Source: Triticum aestivum (taxonomy: Eukaryota; Streptophyta; Magnoliopsida; Poales; Poaceae). Taken from it: a DNA stretch of 64,000 nucleotides. The notes beneath the pieces were generated by a model, which worked only from the letters and a program-made list of their open reading frames with translations, searched no databases and had not been told where the DNA came from. Location: positions 172,994,396 to 173,058,395 of the forward strand of contig NC_057800.1 in the NCBI RefSeq assembly GCF_018294505.1, given 5' to 3'. This document shows, piece after piece, positions 21,837 to 32,751 of this stretch. The position numbers and the translations under genes are program-made. The number at the start of each line of letters is the position of its first letter. Positions within the stretch are counted from its first letter, which is position 1.

Positions 21837-24339
21837 ATGGCGCCTCGTCAGCCTCCGGCCGAAGCTTGGTACTCTCCTGCTCTGGACTTGCCGAGCATGT
21901 CCGAGGCAGGCCTCGGCCGGCTGCGCAGGATGGCGGCGGCGCAGGGCATTGACGGGGTGCAGGTGTTCAAGGTCGGCTCCGCCACTCCTGAGGGCCGAGG
22001 GAGCACCTTTTACCCTCTCTTTGTAAGCTCCATTGCTGCGGGCCTGGTGCCTCCCTTCTTCGAGTTTTTCTTCTCTGTCCTCCGCCATTACAACTTGCAG
22101 GCTCTGCATCTCCACCCCAACTCCATCCTTCTCCTGGCGATCTTTGCTTATTACTGCGAGGCTCACGTAGGGGTGCAACCCTCAGTGGCCTTGCTGCGCC
22201 ACTACTTCTCCCTCCGGGTCTCTCGCGGTTCTCCTTCCGCGTGCGCGAGCTTCGTCGCGTATGGCGGCACCATTGCCATCTCGAATCTAGGGAAGAGGAT
22301 TGAGGGCTTCAGGAGCAAGTGGGTCTTGGTAGATGCCGGGTGCATCCACCCTCGGCTGATCTTGCCCGCGGAGCAGCCAGCGAGCTCCAGCGACTGGTGC
22401 CGGGCGGAGCTCACGAACCCCCGCGCGAAACTGGTGTTGGAGAAGATGGACGCGGACCTGAGGCCGGTCAGCACGGCGGCGGCGAAGTTGTCCGGTGCGT
22501 TGCTGCTGAGGGAGTTCCTGGAGCACCGGCTGGCTCCACTCCGGCAGTACTCACCTCCGATGTGGAGGCCTCATCCGAGCCCCGCGGCCTTGGGCGATGA
22601 AGATTTGGCCGCAGTCCTCCAATCTCTGGTCGGGGGCGAGGTGGCAAGGTTGGAGGGCGCTCCCAAGCCCTTGTTCCTTCGCGACGACTGGGAGCAGGTG
22701 GTTGAGTCCATGCCCGTTTTCAACGGGGACGGGCCCGTGCCCATGGCGGCTTCCAAGGGACTGGTGAACGTGTCCTCCGGCGACTCCAGCAAAGAAGAGG
22801 ACGAGGAGGAGCGAGAAAAGGGGCCTGACGCCAAGGCGACCAACGGAGAGTCGAGGGCTCCCCTCCCCCGGCGCAGGCCCCGCGATCTCTGCCTTTCTTC
22901 GAGCGATGATGACGAGGACGGAGACGAGCAGGTTAGCGGGAGCTTGCCCCTAATCCCGAAGAAGGACATGACCGGGCTGATCTCCCGCGGGTCTGCCCCT
23001 GCCCCGAGGCAGTCTGCAGACATGCCTTCTGCTTCCGAGGTTGACCCTTCCAGCCGGCTGTCAGGCTTCAAGTTTGGCTGGAGGCTGCCCGAGCTCACCG
23101 GCAATGACCCGTAAGTGCTTGACCCTTGTCTTTATTTCTTGTTCCGCTGCCGAGGCTTGACGTTCGCATCTCTTGAATAAGCTGGCGCCCGCGGCGAATA
23201 AGCCGAAGGGGGCTCCTGAGGCTCCATCCGCGGCAGCGCCTCCACCTGTGGAGGGGGGTGACCGTGGCGCGCGGGCTTCTCCTGCCCGGTCGTCCTCGCG
23301 AGGCCTGGCCGAGCTGGCTGGGGCGAGCTCAGCCCCCATGGCCCAAGTGACTCCTGTGGTGCCTTTGCCCACTGCCGCCACCACAGCCGCTGGGGCGCAG
23401 CAGGCTCCACCTCAGGACGCTGTGGTCTTGCCGTTGCCGCCTTCTTCCCCCGTTCCGCCGACTGTTGTTTCTCCAACTCCTCCTGCCGTCCTGGAGCGTG
23501 CTGTTGCTGGACTGGACCGACTGCGACAGGATCTTCTTGCCGGCCCTCGCCTGGTGGCCGGGCGCTTGGAGCTAGCTTCAGGATGGATTCGCTCCGACGC
23601 CTCGATCCGGGCGGCGCTGGTTCAAGCCTCGACGGCCTGCGACGAGGAGAGGCAGGCCGTCCTTGAGACGAAGGCTGCTCGTGACGCAGCCCTGGGGGAG
23701 GTGGTTGGAGTCCGCGATCGTTGCAAGGCGCTGGAGGACGAGCTGCAAGGCCTGCGGGACCAGCTCGCGAAAGAGGTTCGTCTTCGCCAGTAGCAAGAAG
23801 AAGGCATGAAGGCTCGCGAGGTGGCCATCGAGGGCCAGGAGGCCAAGCTCAAGAAACGCCACGACCGCCTGGGTGCGCTGGGGAAGGAGTTGGAGGCGAC
23901 GAAGGTCGAGCTGGACAGCAAGGCCCAGGTTCTTGCCGAGGATCGCGTGGCCTTCGCAGACATGGAGAAGAAGGCTCGTGCTTCGCTGAAGATGCTCTAC
24001 GCCAGTGGCCTGGAGAGCCCGCTGGCCGGCGCCGAGGACGGCCCCGCCAAGCTGCTTCCCTTCCTGGTTCGTGCTCTTGAGGATGTCACCCTTGTCCTTG
24101 GCCCCACGGCCGAGGCCGAGGCGCGTGCCCTGTCTTCTGCTGCGCTGACGCGGGTCTTCACCCACATCTACCTTCGCGACCCCAGCGCCGACCTCGACAG
24201 CCTGTTGGAGCCAGTAAGCGGCGAGGGTGCTGCCGCCACTGCCGAGGCTGTGAAGGGTCGCACGGAGGCTCTGCTGGGGAAGTTCCGGGCCTTCAGTGCC
24301 AAGTCGAAGAAGGATGCTGCCGGTCCTGCTGCTCCATGA
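21837..24339 (+). pseudogene. Antisense ORF of the Gypsy element (putative gypsy-type transposon domain plus coiled coil)
   Basis: Encoded opposite to gag-pol, between the deleted pol and the 3' LTR. The first frame (21837 to about 23110) has about 425 residues. Its N-terminal half (FEFFFSVLRHYNLQALHLHP, then FAYYCEAHVGVQP) matches the plant 'putative gypsy type transposon' (Transposase_28) pattern; an acidic serine-rich segment (SSDDDEDGDE) follows. A donor gtaagtgc at 23111 suggests splicing into a second frame (about 23182-24339), which is Pro/Ala-rich and then a long coiled coil (ERQAVLETKAARDAALGEV; KKRHDRLGALGKELEATKVE). This frame is broken by one TAG at 23791-23793, probably from CAG. 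The acceptor is not resolved. Its function is unknown; such ORFs are typical of Tat-lineage elements. Confidence 0.75.
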
Positions 24340-24529
24340 GGCGGGGCCACCCGCGCTGCTCTACCGTCGCCGAGTGACTCCGCTACTGCTCCTGTCCTTC
24401 TTTTAATTCCTGCACATGCATCATGCCTCGGGGAGGCGTTTAAACTCGCGTTTGGTATTGAGACGACAGTATGGACTGTAATATTTGCTTTTAAATTCCT
24501 TGAATTTTATGCTTTTCTTCCCTACTTGC

Positions 24530-25030
24530 TTGTGTTCTACGCCGGCAGAGCCCGGCCCCACGTGTACCTCACCCAGCATTAGCCCCGACCGGAAACCAGG
24601 ACGGGACCAAAGGAGTGAGGGGCTATGGAGACAGTTAGGCTCCTGAGTCGCGATGCTCAGGAGTCCCCCTTGGCGCATGAACAACAAGTAGGGAGGTGTG
24701 ATGTAGGTGGATCTTCCGTTATACGTCTGCAGAGCCTGACTCTGCGCGTACCTCACCCAGCATTAGCCCCGACCGGAAACCAGGACGGGACCAAAGGAGT
24801 GAGGGGCTACGGAGCTAGTTAGGCTCCTGAGTCGCGATGCTCAGGAGTCCCCCTTGACGTGCAAACATCGAGTGATGAGGTGAGATGCAAGTGGAACCAC
24901 CATTCTACGTCTGCAGAGCCTGGCCCCGTGCGTGCCTCACCCAGCATTAGCCTTTCGGAACTAAGGAGTGAGGGGCTACGGGACCAGTTAGGCCCCTGAG
25001 TCGCGATGCTCAGGGTCCCCCTTGACGCTC
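24530..25030 (+). repeat. 184-bp tandem repeat in the Gypsy element
   Basis: Three copies, marked by cctcacccagcattagc at 24567, 24751 and 24935 (spacing 184 and 184). Each carries gtgaggggctacgg and cctgagtcgcgatgctcagg. Degenerate copies of the last motif continue to about 25690. It lies between the antisense ORF and the RT stub, in the position of the tandem repeats typical of Tat-lineage 3' regions. Confidence 0.85.
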
Positions 25031-25981
25031 AAACGGCCTTCATACCTTGGCTCCGCTCGGGGAGAGACGCGCGGCGAACCAGGCTCGAGGGGCCTGGCTG
25101 GGTGGCGTACGTCAGGGCGTGACCCAGGCGCAGCCCCCGTGCCCAGCCCCCTCGCGCGGCGCTCCCGAGGGGAGGCGTTGCGATGAGTCTAGGCACTGAG
25201 CTCTGGGCTCCCTGAGGTTGATGCGGCCCGGGGACCACCCTCAGTTGTTTATCACCAGCGCGGAGCATAATGCTTCCGCATGTGTATGGGCATAGCCGCT
25301 CCTCGGCAGTGTCGTCAGCCAGCACGGAGCATGGTGCTTCCACTGGTACGTGGGAGGGGGCTCCCCTCCGGGAGGAGCCCCGGGGCGTGTACAGCCCCGC
25401 CCTGACACGTGGCCGGCACGGTAGGGCTAGGTGAGGTGTATCTAGGCACCCGTGAGCCAGTGCAGGACTCACGGGGCCCTACCTCTAGGCGGGTTGCGCC
25501 TGGCACTGGGCCTTATCTTGTGCTGTGTTCCTGCAAATTTGGTTAGATGCCGGCACTCTACGTCCTCGGGTCCCGGCCCTCGAGCTTGTCTCAGCCATCG
25601 CTGGTATGCCAAGTCGCGATGCCGTGGACATGGCCAGAGGGTGAGGGCTGGAGAGCCAGTAAGAGCCCTGAGTCGGGATGCTCAGGTACCTCCCTTTAAC
25701 GTGCAAGTGGTCGACATGGAGAAGAAGAGGTGCCGTGGATAGGCATCAAGTAATCAAGCATGACGGGCGAATGCATAGCCGGAAATAAACGCAAGGGAGA
25801 TACATGCCGCTGGGCCTGGCCCGAGCGACTTGGGGATGATGCAACCCGAGGGGCGCCCCCAACAAAGCAAGCTAACGACATGAAATAAAAGGGATACATA
25901 CCGCAGGGACGGACCCACGCGGCCTGGGAACGATGCAGCCCTGGGAGGGCGCTCCCAGCTGGAAATGAAACTGGTAAGATG
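25031..25981. other. Non-coding 3' region of the Gypsy element
   Basis: Contains shorter duplications: a unit of about 70 bp with cggagcat(a/g)(a/g)tgcttcc at about 25260-25345, and a block of about 110 bp with gggatacataccg at about 25795-25960. No conserved coding frame is seen. RT, RNase H and integrase would be expected nearby in an intact element but are absent. Confidence 0.5.
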
Positions 25982-26596
25982 TCACCTGAAGGTGTCGAGG
26001 GCGAAGGGGTGTTGGTGCAGCAGACTCGGTGGGCTGCGGAAGCCGATCCTCACGAGCCCCCAGGCCCAGGGGCCTCGGGAGGCTCCTGAGGCACTGGTAG
26101 CTCTTCGCGAATCATCTCCATCTCCGCCAAGGCTGCGGAACGCCTGTCTTCTTGAGCCTCCATGATGCCCCTCATGAGGCGCTGGCACATTACAACCGCG
26201 CTCGGCAAGCCGTAAGGCATGCGAACATAGCTGTGGGGCGGACCCCCACAACGCCCCCGCTCGCGAGGGCCAGAGGCGCTCCATCGTAGTGACTTGGTTG
26301 AGCCCTGGTACGTCGATGCAGACGCGCAGCCTACCATCCTCGCCTGGATGGGGAGCCACAACCGGTAGACGGCGGCAACCCCTCATGATTCTTGATTCCT
26401 GTAGTTCTTGAATGGCCTTGTCGACGAACTCCTGTGGGTCTGACCTTCCTTGCCTTGCTCCTTCTTCAGGGAAACGTGCTTCATAAAATGCCTCCATGTG
26501 GTGTCCAAGCGCCTCCCTCGTGACCTTGGCCGGGTCGGTGACCCTCCAGGGGAGAGCCCCCGAGCCCTGCCTGAGGAGGGCGCCGGGCACACTTTC
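25982..26596 (-). pseudogene. Reverse transcriptase stub, internally deleted
   Basis: It continues the gag-protease frame after an in-frame TAG (26599-26597). The start of a Gypsy RT is recognisable: a conserved lead-in (TREALGHHMEAFYEARFP) and RLRVCIDVPGLNQVT, the equivalent of the family's LRMCIDFTDLNKA motif. The sequence then jumps, with a frame change, to SYVRMPYGLPSAVVMCQRLM, which in intact RTs lies about 60 residues further on. The catalytic FxDD box and everything after it are missing. The stub cannot encode an active enzyme. Confidence 0.75.
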
Positions 26597-29083
26597 CTAT
26601 GAGATGGAAGGAGGTTCCCCCTGGGCAGATGCGGGCCCTGAGGGGCCCGCCTCCCGAGGGGCTGGTCCGGATGATGTCTTCTTCTTCTTGGGGGTGGTCT
26701 CGGGAAGCCTCCTGCTTCCGTGATCCGGGTCTTCAAGTGATGCGGCCTGAAAGGCTCGCTCCAGGGAACACACTGGATCCTTCTCTTCACAGGGCACCGT
26801 GATGACTCCGCCACTTCCTGGCATCTTGAGGACATTGTAGCCATGGTGAGTTATGGCCATGAACTTGGCCAGCGCTGGGTACCCGAGGACGGCGTTGTAC
26901 GGCAGGCGGATGTGGGCGACATCGAAGTCGATGAGCTCGGTGCGGTAGTTGTTGCGTGCCCCGAAGGTGACAGGGAGGCGGACCTGCCCAATCGGGACCG
27001 TGGAGCCGTCGGTGACTCCGGAGAAGGGCTTGGTTGGCTGAAGCTGGTCGTAGGGCACTTGAAGATTGTTGAACGTTTCCACGGATAGGACGTTGAGCCC
27101 TGCCCCACCGTCGATGAGGGTCCTGGTGACTAGTACATTGCTGATGACTGGGGAGCAAAGCATCAGGAGGACCCCGGCTGTGGCCGCACACTTGAGTTGA
27201 TCCGCTGAGCTGAATGTGATCGAGCAGGCCGACCACCTGAGAGGGCGCGTTGCTTCAAGCCTGGGGAGGACTGCATTCACTTCGCGGGCAAACTGCTTGA
27301 AGATGCGTTGTGAGGCTGGGGCTTGAGCTCCGCCCAGGATGCAGGCGATTGAGCGTGGCTCCTGGAAGCCCCCAGCCCCTTCGTCACGACGGCGGTCCTC
27401 GTTTCTCCTTGGCTGAGGCGGCAGTGGAGGGAGGCCTGCGTTGCCCTGTGGGCGATCCTCACGAGGCTGATCCCTCCAGTCCCCCTCACGAGGTAGGTCT
27501 CGCCAGCGATCCTCGCGAGGTTGATCGCGCCACCCTTGGCGCGGGCCGCGGTCTTCCCAGCGTCCTGTGTTTCTTCCTCCGCCTCGGCCGTAGCCCCGAT
27601 CGGCGCATTTGGGACGATGGCCGATCCTTCCTTCTCGCACGGTGCGGAGTTCTTGGCATTCGTTGGTGTTGTGGGTGTGGAGGTCGTGGTACACACAGTA
27701 TCGGCCGCCCCTGGAGGACTCAGGCAGATCTTTGCCCTGCTTGGTGTCTGGTTCTGCCGCGAGCACGGCAGCCCCCTTGCGCTTCACGTCCTTGGCCTTG
27801 GGCTTCTTCTCTTCTGGGTCTGCGGCAGGCAGCTCGAGGAGGGAGAGGCGTCCCTCCTCAGCCCTGGCGCACTTGGTCGCCAAGTTGAACAGCTCCTGGG
27901 AGGTGCACAAGTCTTCATGCATCGCCAGCTCCTCCTTCATCTTGACGTCGTGCACACCATCGGAGAAGGCCGAGATGATGGCCTCCTCGGACACCTTGGG
28001 GATCTTGAGGCGCGCGTTGTTGAAGCGCTGGATGTACTTTTGCAGGGTCTCTCCGGGTTGTTGCTTGATGCGGCGCATGTCGCTCACGGCGGGTGGCCGG
28101 TCGCGAGTACCTAGGAAGTTGGCGATGAAGCGGGTGCGCATCTGGTCCTAGGAAGAGATCGTGCCTGGAGCCAGATTCAGGAGCCAGGTGCGAGCTCCTT
28201 CCTTGAGCGCCATGGGGAACCAGTTTGCCATGACCTTCTCGTCCCCGCTGGCAGCTTCGATGCCCAGCTCATAGAGCTGGAGGAACTCTGTAGGGTCAAT
28301 CGTGCCGTCGTAACGAGGAGGCAGGTCTGGCTTGAACTTGCCGGGCCACGCGACGCTACGCAGCTCGGTGGTGTAGGCACGGCAGCCTGTGGTGGCCACG
28401 AAAGGCTTCGGCTGGTGGAGAGCTCGGTCTTGAGGGTCCTCACGCGCTGCAGCTAGGAGCAGCGCGGGGTCTTGGCGTGCCGGAGCCGGAGCAGGGTCGT
28501 GGCGTGCCGGAGCAGGGAGCGCCCGGGCAGCTCCTTGCGGACGAGGGACTCCTTGGCAGCTCCGTTCTTGCTGCGCTGGCACCTGACGGAGCTGGTTCCG
28601 CCCAGGGGCCACACACCTTGGAGCCATGGCGTCTTCTTGGAGAGGAGGCAGCTGGTACACCCCCGAAGCTTCGTTGCCCGCGCGGGGCGGGGTGCGGCGC
28701 AGCGGAACGGACGGCGCGGGAGAGCCCCCCGCGGCGCGGACGAGCTCGGCGACGCGGTCGAGCCACTCTTCATAGACGTCGTCGATGTGACGGTAGCGCA
28801 GGAGCTCGTTTGCCGCGATGAGCGCAGCTCGAGCCTCGAAGGGTGCGCAGAGCGCGCGGGACGAAGAACCAGCTGGTGTGAGCGATGGAGTAGCGGTGCG
28901 GCCGTCTTGCCGCACGGATGGATGCTGAGACGACGCTTGCTGCTCGCCCCCCACCTGGCCGTTGGCGGCGTTGATGGCAGGTGACGGGGAATGATGAGGA
29001 CGTCTGCCGACGGGCGCTGTCTGGGCGACGCGGGAAGCGATGGCAGCCCGGAGCTCGGCGCGGGCCCGACGAGCATCGGACAT
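26597..29083 (-). pseudogene. Gypsy gag-protease, one internal stop
   Basis: The frame starts at ATG 29083, 72 bases inside the 5' LTR. It encodes a long Ala/Pro/Arg-rich leader, then the Retrotrans_gag core (PPRYDGTIDPTEFLQLYELG; ANWFPMALKEGARTWLLNL), and breaks at TAG 28150-28148 where a tryptophan is expected (SWDQ). The same frame resumes (MRTRFIANFLGT; GETLQKYIQRFNNARLKIP), followed by a single CCHC-like knuckle region (CVYHDLHTHNTNEC), an Arg/Asp-rich 'DQPRED' repeat and an aspartic protease with LIDGGAGLNVLS as active-site motif. Gag builds the particle and the protease matures it. Apart from the stop the frame is well preserved, which suggests recent inactivation. Confidence 0.85.
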
Positions 29084-29154
29084 GGACGCGACGGTCGGAG
29101 GAGAACGGTGCGGTGGAAGACGACCTCCAGCGCACCCCTACCTGGCGCGCAAAA

Positions 29155-30091
29155 TGTCGGATTTCGGGTTCCGGTAGACCCTTAAGGTTCAAACTCTGGG
29201 GTGCGCGCGAAGATTACGTCTTCTACCTCTCCGTCTCGCAAGGATCTAGACTACTGAAAGAACTGCACAAGAGACACAAGGTTTATACTGGTTCGGGCCA
29301 CCGTTGTGGTGTAATACCCTACGCCAGTGTGTGGTGGGTGGATTGCCTCTTGGGGCTGATGATGATGAACAATACAAGGAAGAACAGCCTCGCGAGGGTC
29401 TGCTCTTGGCTGGGGCTATGAACTGCTGGGAGGAGTTCAGCCACCTTTCTCTCTCTCTCTATGCTTCCAACCTCTCTATCGAGCCTCCCCTTCCTTTTTT
29501 CCAACCCCCTTGCTCTGTGGGCGGCTGGTCCTATTTATCGAGGCCCTGGTCCTCTTCCCAAATATTGAGCGGGAAGGGAGCCAACAATGGCGGGCTAATT
29601 TGAAGGGGGACAACAAGTATTAGCTATCCTGACAAAAGTAGTCTTCGCCTGCGCAAAGCTCTGGTGATGACGCCGTCTTGGGCTCCACGGTGACCTCCGC
29701 CTCGTAGTCCTCCTGGTCTTGGTCTCGTTGCACTGAAATGGCAACCTTTGCCTGATGCCTCGGTACTCCGCGGTTGTGCTTGTTCCCTTTGCACCAAAGA
29801 GGAAAGGAGGACGCTACGCGGGCTGGCACCCGCCTGGTGCCCTGAATCATCATGGCTTGCGTCACGGGCACCTCACAAGGTACCCCACCTTGATTTCTCC
29901 GCCTCCTCGTGAGTCAGGCCGATGAGGCCGCGCCTGAGGAAGCTCCACGTCGTCCGCCCCGCGAGGCTTGGCCCCTCGCGAGGGTCTTGAGTCTTGTGTT
30001 GGTGAAGATGGGCCGTGCCGGGCCCCCTTTGAGCCACGCCGCAGGCCGCAGGCAGGCAAGTCTGGGGACCCCCGTTCCCAGAACGCCGACA
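29155..30091 (-). repeat. 5' LTR of the Tat-like Gypsy element
   Basis: 937 bp, nearly identical to 20624-21558. On the minus strand it runs TGTCGGCGTTCTGGG ... AAATCCGACA. The sequence that follows on the minus strand, ttttgcgcgccaggtagggg, is where the primer-binding site should be; I cannot assign the tRNA with confidence. Adjacent to the right is the target duplication atcac. Confidence 0.92.
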
Positions 30092-31690
30092 ATCACAACA
30101 CACACAGTGTTTGTTCTTCTATAACACATATGGAACTGGGTATGTGCTAACATTTTTGAACTTAGATATAAACTTGAGCAGTACAAACTACTAAAACAAA
30201 AAGTTTGGTATATTGAGCTTAGAGATTGTATATTGGCGAACTTTTTCTCCCTACAGAATCGTTAATCAAATAGATGTACTATTCGTGACGTTTTATCAAC
30301 ATGATAAGTAGTAGCAGTACTACCCTAGGTGGCAAAGTAATATCGGCACAAAAGAAGGCCACCATCAATAGTGAGTACTACTGCGACACCTAAACTATGT
30401 GTTGGACACGCTTGCTTTACATAGTACTACAAGATTTTTATGGAAAAAAGCACTAAAACATTTGTGAACATGAGGGCATACAGAAGTTGTACTGAGGGTG
30501 TGAATTAGAGCGGCCGGAAGAGGATGCAGCAGCCGCACATACCACCAGATAAGTTCTCTTGTCTCCAGAACACATGTGTACATACACACATCTCCATCTA
30601 CAACAAACAAAAGAAATAGTTGACCTCCAGAGTTTTTGCAAAGTGAATTATTTTTTGCAACTAGAGAACTTGCTACACTTAGCAAAGGTGAACTACTAAT
30701 TCCCAAAAACTGCAGGATGTCTACTTCCCTGAAACCAGAACTTTTGAACTTCACGTATGCTCATATATGCTGTTTCTTTTGAATTCCCTATCAAATGATC
30801 GGTTGCAGTACCCGAGAAAATTGGCTCAACCTCATAGCTACGAAAATGAATTTGACTGAACCTTCAAACATAGAAAGTTTGAACTTCCCTCAAAAGCTAA
30901 ACAGTTCAACCACACACATACAAGCATAAAACATGTAAATTTTGGTCCTGTTTGGACATATATCAGGAGAATATCTAGAGACCTCCGCTCAAATTTTTGT
31001 GTATGAACTGTCAAGCGAGCAGCAATTGAACATATGGGAGATGTGGGGATGAGATGACGAAACACGACCTTCAGGTGTTGGCGAAGAAGAACTGCCGACG
31101 AGCCAGTAGTGGACAAAGGAAGAAGGCCACAAGGGAGGAAGCACGGGGCAGCTTCGATCGGCGGTCAGCCATGGATGGGGCGGCGCACAGGTGTACCACC
31201 ACCCATTACCACCATCTTGCGTCGCGCATCGTGCGTGTCCTCTGGATCCCTAGCGCGGACGTGACCGTTGCGTCCTCTGCCTCCTACCCCGCAGAAGATC
31301 TCGCCGTCGGGAATCGTGACGCGAAGTTCGTCGGTGGTTGAGGCATAGTTCTCCGTGGGGAGGGGGCTACCGGCGTGCGGCGACGGGGCAAGGGGTGGTG
31401 GCTCCCGATGGCAGGGCGAAGGGTGGTGGCGCGCGGCCGCGGGGCGAGGGGTGGTGGCGCGCAGCGGTGGGGCGAGGGATGCTGGCGCGCGACGGCAGTT
31501 GAGGGGATGGTGGCACGCGGCGGTGGGGCAAGAGGTGGTGGTGCACGGCGGCGGGGCATGGGGCGGCAGCGAGATGAGATCAGGAATTGGGTGGTTTGGG
31601 GGGAGGGGGTTAGTGTGTTGTGTAGGATCGAGCTGGTGGGCTGGATTCAGGAAGCTGTAGGTGTGTCGCGCGCGCTATATAGGGCCGAGA
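30092..31690. other. Right interior of the TIR element
   Basis: The continuation of 20623 after the Gypsy insertion. It is AT-rich to about 31040, then GC-rich to 31660, with repeated 'ggcgaggggtggtggcgcgc' motifs (31380-31560). No gene family is recognised. The GC-rich block could be a second captured piece, but this is speculation. Confidence 0.4.
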
Positions 31691-31728
31691 GGTAACGGAA
31701 TAATATTCTGTTACTAGTAACAGAATAG
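31691..31728 (-). repeat. Right terminal inverted repeat
   Basis: On the minus strand it reads ctattctgttactagtaaca, then gaatattattccgttacc, matching the left TIR. It also contains the internal palindrome ttctgttactagtaacagaa. Flanked outside by tctatatatatc. Confidence 0.8.
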
Positions 31729-32041
31729 TCTATATATATATCAGTTAGGCTTCAAGTGCGTACTTGTTAGTTTAAACCTATGTATACATTGTGACACTAA
31801 ATACGACTAGTAAGTAGTACAATAGCAGTACTAGTATACGTCGGTTAAATTATTCATCATGTCCACACATTGAATTGACGTGACAACATGCTGCGCATGA
31901 GGTGACACAAGAATCCCGGTGGCGTGTTCGGGTATTCTGGACTTCAGATTTGGAGTACCACTTATCCGTCAAAATCTTTCATCATTCACTTAAAACAGTC
32001 GATTGATCATACATTGAGTACCATATAACTGGAATTACCAA

Positions 32042-32751
32042 TGCAAGTCGAAGAAGGATTGGCCGGTGCTGCCGGCTGGCGTCAAGTTCGATCCCACGGA
32101 TCAGGAGCTGATCGAACACCTTGAGGCCAAAGTGAGTGCTGACAGCGCGAGATTTCAGTCTCTCATCGATTTGTTCATACCAACCATCGACAGCGAGCAC
32201 GACATATCCTACACCCAACCTGAGAAAGTTCCAGGTAAGACACCGATCGGCCGTCTACTTGCACAAACATATTCCTTTGTTTACAGCTCTATTTTTCTTT
32301 TTAGACGCAGACCTGGTGAAGCAATTACAATTTGACAGTTAATAAAAAGTGAAACAAGTGACTGCAACATGCCAAAGATGTCATGAAAATGCCAACTAGG
32401 TACACTAAACCTGTATTCCACAATACTGCAGGTATCACACTGAGTGGCCTAAGAAAGCATTTCTTCCAGCGCAATTCCAGGGCGTTCAAAAGGGGCACGT
32501 GGACGCATCGCAAGATACAGTCGGAGTGCGGCATGCACACGGTGTGGCACAAGACCAGCAATACCTTGCCGGTGATGGTCAATGGCCGGTAGACGGGCAG
32601 CAAAAAAGGTTCTGGTGCTGCACACCAACAAGAACTTCGACCAGTAGAGGACCAACTGGGTGATGCACTAGTACCACCTCGGGGACCTGGAGCAAGAGAA
32701 GGAGCGGGAGCTGGTCCTCTGCAAGATTTTCTACCAGACGAACACTACGGT
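32042..32751 (+). pseudogene. NAC-domain transcription factor pseudogene (SND2/SOG1-like subgroup)
   Basis: The DNA-binding NAC domain is recognisable in two exons. The first (up to 32234) gives DWPVLPAGVKFDPTDQELIE and HLEAKV, then IDLFIPTIDSEHDISYTQPE and KVPG at the donor (ccag|gtaaga). The second (from 32432, after tactgcag) gives GLRKHFFQRNSRAFKRGTW, RKIQSECG, VWHKTSNTLPVMVNGR. That frame stops with TAG at 32590. A frame change in an A-run (near 32603) restores KVLVLHTNKNFDQ, NWVMH and YHLG, but with further TAG stops at 32645 and 32669. FKRGTW and LPAGVKFDPTDQEL are hallmarks of the NAC subgroup that includes SND2/NAC073 and SOG1. There is no start codon, no upstream exon and no activation domain. 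Such a gene cannot make a working factor. Confidence 0.82.

Larger units (their letters stand above)
20624..30091 (-). mobile_element. Gypsy LTR retrotransposon (Tat-like, with antisense ORF), pol-deleted
   Basis: 9468 bp with LTRs of 935 and 937 bp and a perfect 5-bp target duplication atcac (20619-20623 and 30092-30096). It is transcribed on the minus strand: 5' LTR at 29155-30091, gag-protease, a stub of RT, tandem repeats, an extra ORF in the opposite sense, and the 3' LTR at 20624-21558. RNase H, integrase and most of RT are missing, so it depends on partners. The Tat-like assignment rests on the extra antisense ORF near the 3' LTR and the gag type. Counting by eye, the LTRs differ at about 35 sites, mostly transitions. 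Confidence 0.88.
15722..31728. mobile_element. TIR DNA transposon carrying a captured gene fragment, with nested Gypsy element
   Basis: Bounded by inverted repeats of 38 bp (15722-15759 and 31691-31728) that differ at only four positions. After removing the nested Gypsy element (20624-30091) and one copy of its target duplication, about 6.5 kb remains. No transposase was found. The left part contains callose synthase leader and first-exon sequence, which gives the organisation of a Pack-type element (host gene pieces between TIRs). The superfamily is unresolved: the TIR begins ctattctgttac, and the target duplication is hidden by TA-rich flanks. Mutator or PIF/Harbinger are possible. Confidence 0.65.

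Noticed and set aside
21087..22178. 363-residue minus-strand ORF
   Set aside because: It runs across the end of the 3' LTR and opposite the antisense ORF. It has no family motifs and arises from GC-rich codon bias on the other strand.
15722..31728. Helitron as the carrier of the callose synthase fragment
   Set aside because: Helitrons have no inverted terminal repeats and end in a 3' hairpin with CTRR. Here matching TIRs are present, so a TIR transposon fits better.
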